A DNA stretch of 64,000 nucleotides from Bradyrhizobium liaoningense. Lineage in GTDB: Bacteria > Pseudomonadota > Alphaproteobacteria > Rhizobiales > Xanthobacteraceae. Every line of letters begins with the position of its first letter. Positions within the stretch are counted from its first letter, which is position 1. The notes under the pieces are model-generated. The model was not told the origin of the DNA. It searched no databases and saw only the letters and a program-made list of their open reading frames with translations. Positions 1 through 9,200 of this stretch are shown here, piece after piece. Location of the stretch: assembly GCF_018130785.1 (NCBI RefSeq), contig NZ_JAFCJT010000007.1, positions 124,001-188,000 of the forward strand, written 5' to 3'. A program made the position numbers and the translations under genes.

Positions 1-36
1 GAGCCATCAGGGATTTTGCGGGGATTGCCCCTGGAG

Positions 37-61
37 AAGCCGCTGGAATCCGGCGGCTTTT
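37..61 (+). terminator. Rho-independent terminator of a gene left of the window
   Basis: A perfect 7-bp stem (37-43 pairs with 53-59) encloses a 9-base loop, and its 3' arm runs into TTTT at 58-61. It points rightward, so it would end a plus-strand transcript that starts outside the window, ahead of the tRNA gene. Confidence 0.6.
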
Positions 62-160
62 CGCTTCTTGGGGACTGTAGAAAAACCTTCACCACATCGC
101 TTGCCATCCCCGGATCGCTTTGCTAAACGACCGGCCTCGCAAGGCATTTGACCGCCTTTC

Positions 161-236
<76 letters not shown>

Positions 237-293
237 AGCTTCTCAATAGTTTAGGGGTTTGTCACGGTCGTCATTCCGACAGATGGGTCGTGG

Positions 294-995
294 CTATTCC
301 GACAAACCGGCTGCTTTTGTTCTTTTCTCTCGTCGTTTCTTGGTGCCGGAAATTAGCTGTTTCCGTGTGCGCTTTGCATAGGTCGGCAACTGCCGCGACG
401 CGCAATGGCGGCCGGCGGCTCTGAGCTCGGCGTCCGCCAGATCGCTGTCGGCTCTCTCGGTGAAGCCGCCGTGGCGGAATGATGTAAAGGACAGCTCTTC
501 GCGCAGATCCGCCGCACGGACGATCTTCTTCACGACCCCGCGTCGATAGCGAAGATCCTGCTTGGCTGTGATCCGGGGCAGCGGGGTCGGTGACCTCCGG
601 TGCGAATGGTCGCGTCGAAAGACCAGGCCCGAGACGGTCGTCTGCTTAATTGCGTCCAGTTCGGCCATCAGCTCGGGGAAGAGGGTCTCGCCGGTTTCGT
701 CGAACAGTGGCCACCAGGCTTCCTCGCCATTCTTCGGATGGACGATGCGAACGCCATTCGGACGCTCCTTCGGTCGATAGTGGCTGATCTCGAGAGCACC
801 GAACACGTGCTCTTCTCGCTGGAGCCATTCCCACGCGACCAGTGCTGCCGTTGCCACGGATCGATAGCCAAGTTCGTTCGCCTTGGCGCGAAAGGCAACG
901 AGCTCGTCCCAGGTAGCGGTAGGCGTCTCTCGCACCGGCTTTCCTGGTGCGCGGGTCTTTAGTCCCATTTTTGAGGATGGGTTGACGGAGGGCAC
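294..995 (-). pseudogene. Truncated tyrosine recombinase (site-specific integrase)
   Basis: The 233-residue reading frame resembles the C-terminal catalytic part of a phage-type integrase. Residues ~30-70 look like the helical entry to the catalytic domain. Near the C-terminus a segment containing SFTSFRHGGFTE carries the HxxR-box arginine, with Thr where His is usual. It is followed by AAGRH (the LGHxx box) and TYAKR with the candidate nucleophile Tyr. Full integrases are about 350-420 residues, so the N-terminal arm- and core-binding region is missing and the first codons look like the middle of a longer protein. Its stop lies 57 bases from the end of tRNA-Lys, the usual place for an island integrase. 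It is probably inactive, which would have fixed the island in place. Confidence 0.7.
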
Positions 996-1580
996 TCTCT
1001 TTTCTTCTGCACGTTGTCCGACGAACCAGGCTGAGCGACATCGAAGAGAAGCGTCTCGGGATGATGACGGAGTCGTTGCCCCGGGACGGACTGCTGTTAG
1101 ACGGCTGGATACCGTTCGTCTGTCCGCATCACTAGTCGAATCGATCCGCCGCTCAGCTGTGGGCGCTCAGGTCGGTGGGCTTATCGAAGCGGCGTAGGTT
1201 GCTGGGCTACATCGTTCGGATCATCAAGACGCGCGACCTGGTCAGCATATTAGTTGGCAGCGAAGTTACATCCGAGTTGCCGTTGATCTTGGCAGATACA
1301 TGCGCGATGTCCGCTCAAAAAAACAGTACCAAGATTGTCGGTTCTGGCCGTACCACCGCGCGATGTCGTGGCGCTCGCGAGTAGGGCGGGATTGTAGGGG
1401 CGAAGATGCAACATGTGTCATTTGAATGCGGGTGCGGATGAAGCTCGCGCCGCGCGCATGTTCATCGTGCGGTCACTCGTGGTTCTCACGATCGTGATTG
1501 GAATGACGAACGCCTATAGGCGTATGGCCATTAGATTGAAATGCACAGCAAGCTCCGGGACGATTTGAATACGGCAGAGA
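996..1580. other. No recognisable gene; upstream region of the hybrid kinase
   Basis: Short open frames here have no recognisable protein signature and no good ribosome-binding site. The region may hold decayed integrase 5' sequence and the promoter of the kinase at 1581. No RNA gene or clear hairpin is seen. Confidence 0.5.
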
Positions 1581-4151
1581 ATGACCATCTTGTCGCGCCT
1601 GTTGGCGCTTGTCGCAGTCGCGTTATTGCCTGCTATCTCGATTCAGGCGTACAACGAAGTTAACCTTCGACGCGCGCGCCAAGTGGACGTACAGAATCAG
1701 GCGCTCGGTCTCGCTAAGCTCGCCGCCGAACAGCAGCAACAGATCGTTCAGGGCATTCGGCAGGTCCTGATTGCGCTGTCCGAACTCCCTGCGATAAAGG
1801 CGAAAGATAGCAAGGGGTGCAATGCGGCGATGGCAGGGATGAGGTCCCGGTTTCCGGCTTTCCTCACGTTCGTCGCCACCGATCTGAGTGGCCAGCCCTT
1901 CTGCGATACAAACACAGATCGCAAGCCGGTGAATGTCTCCGGCCGTCCCTACTTTGCGGATGCGTTGAAGACGGGCGCGTTTACGGTGGGACAGTTCTCG
2001 ATCGGTCTGTCCGTCGATCGGAAACTCATTCAGTTTGCGCTGCCTTTCTACGGAGATGATGGTCACCTAGGGGGCGTCATCATTGCGCCTCTCGGCCTGG
2101 ACTGGTTAGCGGACTACATCGCGCGCGCGGGTGTTCCGGCGGGAGACGCGCTGGCCATCACCGATCGCAACGGCACCTACCTTGCCCGTTATCCGGACAA
2201 TGACCGATTTGTCGGTAAGAAACTGGTTCGCGCTGGTGATGAGAGACCGTATGGCGACGGTCTCGCTGCCGACCTGGTTGATGTCGACGGCGTCGAGAGG
2301 ATCGTGGGTTTCTCGGCTCTCGGGCCCGATTCTGGGGGACTTCGCGTCAGCTTCGGCCTCGACAAGGCGAACGCCTTTGCCGAGATCCAGAGTCGGACCC
2401 GACACGACATCTTCCTCATCGCCCTCAGCGCCATGATGGTGCTGGGCCTGACGCTGCTCGGCGCCCGGCAATTCATCCATCGGCCGCTCGGACTATTAGT
2501 TGACGCCGCGAATCGATGGCGCCTCGGCGACTATGCTCGCCGTGTGAATATCCGCGGCAGTTCTGAAATCGCTGGCGTAGCCGGCGCCTTCAACACCATG
2601 GCCGATGCGCTGGATCGCCGCGAGCAGGAATTGTCCGATGCAAAAGAGAAGGCCGAGGACGCCGCGGCCCGGCTTACGATGCTCTTCGAAAGCACGACCG
2701 ACAGCGTGGTGATCGTCGACCACGATTGGCGGATCAGCTTCTTCAACCAGAGGGCCTGGTCTCAGATCGCTCAGGGGCGTGATCTCATTGGAATGCACCT
2801 GCAGGCGTCGCTTCTGGATGCCCCCGATACGGGAATCGTCGAGCAGCTTCGGGAAGTCATGTCGGACCGCCGTCCGGTTTCGTTCGAAGCGCACTGCCCT
2901 CGTCGTGCCGCTTGGTATGCGATCAACGCGTTTCCTTCTGGCGAAGGGATCGCGATCTTCTTTCGAGACGTCACCGAGCAAAAGCATGCCGTGGAGGCGC
3001 GCCAGCGCATCGAGGAGCAGCTTCATCAGAGTCAGAAGATGGAGTCCGTCGGACAGCTCACGGGCGGTGTTGCCCATGACTTCAACAACCTGCTTGCCGT
3101 CGTTTCGGGAAACCTTGATCTCATCGAGCGCGCGTCAAATGACGGCAAGATCCGGCGCTTCGCCGCGACTGCGCGGCGTGCCGCCGACCGGGGGGCGAAG
3201 CTCACCGCACAGCTCCTCGCTTTCTCTCGACGGCAAAAGCTCAACCCTAAACTGATTAATGCCAACGAGCTGATCTCCAACTTCCAGTGGCTCGTCCGTC
3301 AGGCGGTCGGCGCAGAATGCGAGGTCAGGCTGAAGATCGACGAGCGATTGTGGCTCTGTCGGGTGGATCCATCCCTGCTGGAGACTGCCCTTCTCAATCT
3401 GGCGCTGAACGGTCGCGATGCGATGCCGGGCGGCGGGGTGCTCGAGATCGAGGCGCGAAACGTCGTTCTGGATGGGGAAGCCGTCGCTGGATGTCCAGCC
3501 GGATCATATGTGAGGCTGTCCGTCTCGGATACGGGGCAGGGGATGTCTCCCGAGGTGCGCGACCGGATCTTCGAACCCTTCTTCACGACCAAGGAAGTTG
3601 GCAAGGGCACTGGCCTCGGTCTCAGCATGGTGTATGGCTTTGTCCGGCAATCCGGTGGGTATATTTCAGTCGAAAGTGCCCCTAACGCCGGCACCACGAT
3701 CTCACTGTACCTGCCGAGAGCCAATCAGGAGGCTCGCGACGAGGTGGAAGCCGAGCAAACCCGGGCTACGCCGGGAGGCTCCGAGCGAATTCTTTTGGTC
3801 GAGGACAATGAAGATCTGTTAGAAGTCGTGTCTGCAATGCTGACGAGCTTCGGCTATCGGATTCGCCTTGCTCACAACGGCACCGAAGCCATCCGAATTC
3901 TCGACAGCGATCAGGGGTTCGATCTTCTGTTCAGCGATGTCGTCATGCCGAATGGTCCCAATGGCGTCGAGCTTGCTCGCGAAGCAAAGCGGCGGAACAG
4001 CAGGATCAAGATACTACTTACGTCGGGCTACGTGGGAGACGTGCTCGCGCGTCACGGGGCGACAGACGAGTTTCCGATTATTCAAAAGCCCTTTGGCGTG
4101 TCCGAACTCGCTCAACGTCTGCATTCTCTTCTTCAGAAAGAAGATAGTTAG
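1581..4151 (+). CDS. Hybrid sensor histidine kinase (dCache-HAMP-PAS-HisKA-HATPase-REC)
   Basis: This membrane sensor kinase has 856 residues. A first membrane helix (~4-22) and a second (~278-297) bracket a periplasmic double-Cache-like sensor, suggesting detection of a small extracellular ligand. HAMP (~298-350) and PAS (~360-470) follow. The HisKA motif GGVAHDFNNLL contains the phospho-acceptor His499. The ATPase has an N box (LNLAL.GRDAM), DTGQGM, and GKGTGLGLS. A C-terminal receiver domain (~735-850) has Asp786 in LLFSDVVMP. The kinase can therefore pass phosphate internally, but no separate output regulator lies beside it. It is the first intact gene inside the putative island. The signal is not identifiable from sequence. 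Confidence 0.93.
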   Translation: MTILSRLLALVAVALLPAISIQAYNEVNLRRARQVDVQNQALGLAKLAAEQQQQIVQGIRQVLIALSELPAIKAKDSKGCNAAMAGMRSRFPAFLTFVATDLSGQPFCDTNTDRKPVNVSGRPYFADALKTGAFTVGQFSIGLSVDRKLIQFALPFYGDDGHLGGVIIAPLGLDWLADYIARAGVPAGDALAITDRNGTYLARYPDNDRFVGKKLVRAGDERPYGDGLAADLVDVDGVERIVGFSALGPDSGGLRVSFGLDKANAFAEIQSRTRHDIFLIALSAMMVLGLTLLGARQFIHRPLGLLVDAANRWRLGDYARRVNIRGSSEIAGVAGAFNTMADALDRREQELSDAKEKAEDAAARLTMLFESTTDSVVIVDHDWRISFFNQRAWSQIAQGRDLIGMHLQASLLDAPDTGIVEQLREVMSDRRPVSFEAHCPRRAAWYAINAFPSGEGIAIFFRDVTEQKHAVEARQRIEEQLHQSQKMESVGQLTGGVAHDFNNLLAVVSGNLDLIERASNDGKIRRFAATARRAADRGAKLTAQLLAFSRRQKLNPKLINANELISNFQWLVRQAVGAECEVRLKIDERLWLCRVDPSLLETALLNLALNGRDAMPGGGVLEIEARNVVLDGEAVAGCPAGSYVRLSVSDTGQGMSPEVRDRIFEPFFTTKEVGKGTGLGLSMVYGFVRQSGGYISVESAPNAGTTISLYLPRANQEARDEVEAEQTRATPGGSERILLVEDNEDLLEVVSAMLTSFGYRIRLAHNGTEAIRILDSDQGFDLLFSDVVMPNGPNGVELAREAKRRNSRIKILLTSGYVGDVLARHGATDEFPIIQKPFGVSELAQRLHSLLQKEDS

Positions 4152-4354
4152 GCAGGCACGAAGCCAGAAGGCATCGCCGTCCATAGCGACAACGCGAAAT
4201 CGTCTCTAGAGCCAGCCATCTCACGGTTCTTGCCAATCGGGTCGAGGCAGCCATGCTCGAACGCAAGGTCCCTGACGTAACTTGAGGTGGCGCAGATCGA
4301 TTAGCCGGTACCGGTTGAGCGCATGGTTACTGCCTCAATTTCGCGAGGGGCACC

Positions 4355-4438
4355 ATGACCGAGCGACTTATTCAGGCAGGCATCACCGTAGGCACCGTGA
4401 ACGCTGGCCTAATCGTTTGGCTGATCCTGACGCTCTGA
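4355..4438 (+). CDS. Possible 27-residue single-span membrane peptide
   Basis: ATG at 4355 follows GCGAGGGGCACC, a fair ribosome-binding site. It opens a 27-codon frame whose second half (AGLIVWLILTL) would make a short membrane helix. There is no family assignment. Such tiny frames arise by chance, so it is listed as a candidate only. Confidence 0.25.
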   Translation: MTERLIQAGITVGTVNAGLIVWLILTL

Positions 4439-4598
4439 GGTCGCGGCCTCTTATTGATCAGCTCGCGGCGGCAACGCCGGCCGAGGATGTGTTGTGTTCA
4501 CAAGTGCACAATTCAGAATGCTTATTGTCCTAAGGGGAGCCTTTACCCAGCTCGTGATAGCGTGAAGACTAGCTGATTGCAGTCAGGGATCTTGGATC

Positions 4599-4844
4599 GT
4601 GTTAAGCGACCTCATTCTTCGCTGGCGATTGCGAAACTCATCGCTGGTCTGTCCTTCCTGTAAGATATCTGCCTGTCGCAATCTCTTCCGCCAGGGACGA
4701 CACATGCTAGGCGAGCAAAGCCTTCAGTGTAACGAATGTGGAGCTTCCAGCGCGGTGACGTATTGGCGCTTTGAGGGGGCTGAGCACGCTCGTGGGGCAG
4801 CCGAGCGGAAAAGAGCGGGGGTAGTGGCATTCGCGCGCTATTAA
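4599..4844 (+). CDS. Small putative zinc-ribbon protein
   Basis: The 81-residue frame starts with GTG and carries two Cys pairs, CPSC near residue 18 and CNEC near residue 44. Their spacing suits a four-Cys zinc ribbon. The C-terminal third (ERKRAGVVAF) is basic. No function can be assigned. A second unrelated small zinc-ribbon protein is encoded at 24396-24617. The weak start context leaves its expression uncertain. Confidence 0.45.
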   Translation: MLSDLILRWRLRNSSLVCPSCKISACRNLFRQGRHMLGEQSLQCNECGASSAVTYWRFEGAEHARGAAERKRAGVVAFARY

Positions 4845-5168
4845 ACGTCGGCTTACCAACGCAAAGCGGAAGTCTGCCATCTTGAGCGTGATCGGCGGCT
4901 TGTGCCCCAAATCGGAAACCGGGTTAATCCAATAGTCAAGGGAACGATACAACCGCCGCCGTGGCTCGGTGTTCGCACGGCGCTCACTGCAGGTTGTGCA
5001 ACAGATGACGCGATGGCTTATGTGTCTTTGTTGCGGATGATTTGAACCTACGATCATCCACCTTGTGCGCGGGGTGTCCCGACCGTATCCCCACTCGCGC
5101 CCATACACCCCGGGCGGCGTTAACCGCCGCGGCAAGCCCGCTCTCGCGGGCGGGCTTGCCGGTAACCG
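4845..5168. other. No gene; hairpin region 3' of the PRC-barrel gene
   Basis: Apart from the strong hairpin at 5131-5160 and a smaller inverted repeat around 5114-5130, nothing recognisable is present. A tRNA T-arm-like string near 5037-5050 has no matching cloverleaf. Confidence 0.5.
5131..5160 (-). terminator. Hairpin downstream of the PRC-barrel gene
   Basis: GGCAAGCCCG at 5131-5140 pairs perfectly with CGGGCTTGCC at 5151-5160. It lies eight bases past the PRC-barrel stop in the direction of transcription. There is no clear T-tract, so it may act as an mRNA-end stabiliser as much as a terminator. Confidence 0.5.
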
Positions 5169-5417
5169 TCAGAACCCGGAATAGTAGTCGTTCACTGCTC
5201 TGGCACGTCCCGGGTCGTTCCAGTCCCAGGCATTGTCGTTGCCATACTTCGGCGCACCCTGAAGCCTGTCTGCGGTAAGATTGGTCCGGTAGCCGCCGAG
5301 ACCTGTGTCGTACTTTAGCGATTGCCAAGGCAGCGGATAGTGATCGTCCCCGATGCCGAGGAAGCCGCCGAAGCCGAGAACCGCGTACGACACTTGGCCG
5401 CTGACCTTGTCGATCAT
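5169..5417 (-). CDS. PRC-barrel domain protein with a disrupted 5' end
   Basis: The frame encodes a PRC-barrel protein common in Bradyrhizobium and relatives (VMIDKVSGQVSYAVLGFGGF, GIGDDHYPLPW). PRC barrels occur in photosynthetic reaction-centre H subunits and in stress-related soluble proteins. The in-frame ATG at 5417 gives 82 residues, but the barrel clearly begins upstream: the same frame continues through ETGTLIGSDKVEG. The well-placed ATG at 5524-5522, with AAGGAG six bases away, is in another frame and meets TAA after ten codons. A one- or two-base indel near the start therefore seems to have separated the start from the body. The gene may be dead, mis-sequenced, or translated as a shortened product from 5417. 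Confidence 0.6.
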   Translation of the reverse strand: MIDKVSGQVSYAVLGFGGFLGIGDDHYPLPWQSLKYDTGLGGYRTNLTADRLQGAPKYGNDNAWDWNDPGRARAVNDYYSGF

Positions 5418-5524
5418 GACGCGCTCGATCGAACCGATCTTCTGGGCGTCAGACCCATAGACTGCCGTGCCTTCGACCTTGTCGCTGCCGATTAACGTAC
5501 CTGTTTCACGCGTTCCGTTTCCAT

Positions 5525-6209
5525 CGTCGTCTCCTTCTAGAAATATTGATGCACAACAACTGAGATCGGGAGGCGCTCGTTCCTACGTTTTCACCCGAGT
5601 TGGTGAATCCATCGCAACGCGCGACGCGAAGCGCCTGTGACAGATCGCGGCGTGGCGAGTGTTATCGTCCTGACGGCCGCCGGCATCTCGATCATCGGCG
5701 TCACTCTGCGGTGGGTTCACCGAAAGCTCGCTGCAGGAGGCCGAGTGCATCGAGGTGTATCCGGGCCGAACCCCCTTTACGCTCGACGACACGGCGCGAA
5801 GACGTCGCCGGCCTGGAGCGCTCTTGACGCTTGCGATGCCGTGCTCCGGCGGTTCTCGGCCCAGCATTGCGTGTTCCGCACGCCATGATGCCCGATCGAT
5901 GCGACGGCTTCTCCGATCGGGCGCGGCCAAGTCTCCCGAAAACATCCGGAAAACACCGCTTCACCCGCCGCACCGAGGCGCTGGCGAAGCGAGGATGGTC
6001 GTCCGCCGATCGGACCAAGGTCCTACGACCATGGTCGGCCGAAGCGCCAGACCTCGGTCCCACGAGGTCATTGGACCTTGTACCCTGTCCCGTTGTTCAC
6101 GGAAAAATCTAACCTGAGCCCATAGGAGCCATCCGACGCGGACGGCTCACAAGAATTTCAACAGCTCGGCCGCCGCGGCGGACCGTGCGCCACAACAGGT
6201 GAGGCCGCC
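5525..6209. other. No gene seen; promoter region of the giant peroxidase gene
   Basis: There are overlapping GC-rich open frames on both strands but none with a family signature or credible start. A ribosome-binding site (GGTGAGG) precedes the ATG at 6210. Regulation of the secretion locus presumably resides here. Confidence 0.5.
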
Positions 6210-9200
6210 ATGGTTGCGTACATCAGGAGCGATCTGGATTTCATTCTCGCGCAGATCAAGGTCGCGGAGAAGCACGCGGCTTATATCGTCAATCCGCTCG
6301 ACCCGAACGCCGCGCCGCTCTACGGAGCCGGTCTGGCCGGCCAGGTCGGCTCCGTCCCATCCTACAACCTCAGCATCGGCCTTCGTACCGTCGACGGACA
6401 GAACAACAACCTGCTACCCGGCCAGGAGAAGTGGGGCGCTGCGGACATGCCGTTCCCCGAACTGCTGGATCCGACCTTCAGGCCCGGCGAAAACGTACCG
6501 GGCAATTTCCTTCCGCCGGGCGCGCCCGCCGTGCCGACGTCTTATGCGCCGTCCAACAACCCGGGTTCGATGGTGTTCGATTCGAGCCTGCGCACCATCT
6601 CTAACCTGATCGTCGATCAGACGCTCGCCAACCCGGCGGCGATCATGAAGGGCCTGCAGTCCGGCGGGATCGTCGAGGCCACGCTGGCTAACGTCGCCCT
6701 CGTGCAAGATATCTACAACGCCTTCAAACCCGCACTCGACGCCGAGTATCAGGCCCGCGTGGTGATGCAGAACGCCAAGGCGGCGGCGAACCAGCTGAGC
6801 GACGGCGACGAGTCCACCGTTCCCGGCGCGGCCGAACAGGCGGCGATCGACGCCTTCGCGGCGGCCACGGCGGTGCACAACGACATGCTCAACGATCTGG
6901 CGGTGGCGCGCGCGGTCCGCGATGCGGGCCTCGAGCCGTTCGGGATCACGATGGACGGCGACAACGTCCAGGTCGTCAACGTCTCTCCGGACGTCGGCCT
7001 GTCGGCCCCGTTCAACTCCTGGTTCACTCTGTTCGGCCAGTTCTTCGATCACGGTCTGGATCTCGTCAACAAGGGCGGCAGCGGCACCGTGTTCGTTCCG
7101 CTCCAGCCGGACGATCCGCTGTACGTGCCGGGTAGCTCGACCAACTTCATGGTCCTGACCCGCGCCACCGTCAGCCCGGGCGCCGACGGCGTCATGGGGA
7201 CAGCCGACGACGTGCGTCCCGTCAACACCACGACGCCGTTTGTCGACCAGAACCAGACCTATACGTCGCATGCCTCCCACCAGGTTTTCCTGCGCCAGTA
7301 CGCGCTCGACGCCAACGGCGTCCCGCACGCTACCGGCAAGCTGATCGAGGGCGGCGGAGACCAGCCGGGCGGCATGGCCACCTGGGGCGAGGTCAAGGAA
7401 CAGGCCAAGATGCTCGGCATCCTCCTGACCGACCAGGACGTCGGCGCGGTGCCGCTGCTTCGCACCGACCCGTACGGCAACTTCATTCCGAATGCCGCGG
7501 GCTTCGCCCAGGTGATCACCGGCGTCGGCGCCGACGGCATTCCGAACACTGCGGACGACATCGTCATCTCCGGCACCTCGACGGCGCCGGTCAGCGTCAC
7601 CACCGCGATCCGCATCAACGCCGCCTTCCTTGCCGACATCGCGCACGACGCCGTGCCGAACGGCATCGCCGACGGCGACATTGAAATCGGGCTGCTCAAC
7701 CCCGGCAACAACCCGGCGGTCTACGACAACGAACTGCTGGACGCCCACTTCATCGCCGGCGACGGCCGCGCCAACGAGAACATCGGCCTGACCGCGGTCC
7801 ACCACATCTTCCACTCCGAGCACAACCGGCTGGTCGAGCACACCAAAGAGATCGTCCTGGCCTCGAACGACCTGGCCTTCCTCAACGAATGGCTGGCCGT
7901 CGACCTCGCCGCACTGCCGACGACGCCCGCTCAGATCGCCGCCCTCGTCTGGGATGGCGAACGCCTGTTCCAGGCCGCCAAGTTCGGCACCGAGATGCAA
8001 TACCAACATCTCGTCTTCGAGGACTTCGCCCGCAAGGTGCAGCCCAACATCGACTTCTTCGTCGTGCCGGACGGATACCACGCCGACATCAATCCGAGCA
8101 TTGTCGCCGAATTCGCGCACGTGGTCTACCGCTTCGGCCACTCAATGCTGACCGAGACGATCGACCGGCTCGACCCGACCTTCACCAACGACCAGATCGG
8201 GCTCATCGAGGCCTTCCTCAACCCGATCGAATTCGACTCGGGCCACACCGTCGCGGACAGCGTCGCCGCCGGCAACATCATCCGCGGCATGACGCGGCAA
8301 GTCGGCAACGAGATCGATGAGTTCGTCACCAGCGCGCTGCGCAACAATCTGCTCGGGTTGCCGCTCGATCTGGCTACCATCAACCTTGCGCGAGGACGCG
8401 ATGCAGGCGTGCCGTCATTGAACGTTGCGCGCCGCGACTTCTTCGAGGCCAGCAGCCACGCCGAAGAGCTGCGGCCCTACGCGAGCTGGGTCGACTTCGC
8501 GAGCCACCTCAAAAACGAGGCTTCGATCATCAACTTCGTCGCCGCCTATGGAACGCACACGCTGATCACCGGCGAGACGACGGTCGAAGGCAAGCGCGAC
8601 GCGGCCATGGCGCTGATCTTCGGCACCAGCTTCGGCGACGTCGTCGTTCCGACCGACCCGGCCGAGCTCGCGGCATTCAATGCCGACCGCATAGCCTTCC
8701 TCAACGCGACCGGCATCTACGCCGGCGGCTCGCTGGGCGGCCTCGAGAACGTCGATCTCTGGATCGGCGGTCTCGCCGAGAAGGTCATGCCGTTCGGCGG
8801 CATGCTGGGCTCCACCTTCAACTTCGTGTTCGAGGTTCAGCTCGAAAAGCTGCAGGACGGCGACCGCTTCTACTACCTGCAGCGGCTCGACGGGCTGCAT
8901 CTGTTGTCCGAGATGGAGAACAACACCTTCGCCAAGGTAATCGGCCTCAATGCGGACGCCGGCCATCTGCCTTCGGACGTGTTCTCCACGCCCGGCCTCA
9001 TCCTCGAAGTCGACCAGACCCGGCAGTGGAATCCGGGGCTCGATTCGGCCGATCCGACCGGTGGCACGATCCTGACCCCGCTGGTCCTGCGCGACGACCC
9101 GGCGACCGGTGGAGCCGAAGCGAACTACCTGCGCTATACCGGCGCCGACCACGTCCTGTTGGGCGGTACCGACCAGGCCGACACGCTGATCGCCAGCGAG

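Noticed and set aside
5020..5060. GGTTCAAATC on the minus strand resembling a tRNA T arm
   Set aside because: No acceptor, D or anticodon arms can be folded around it.
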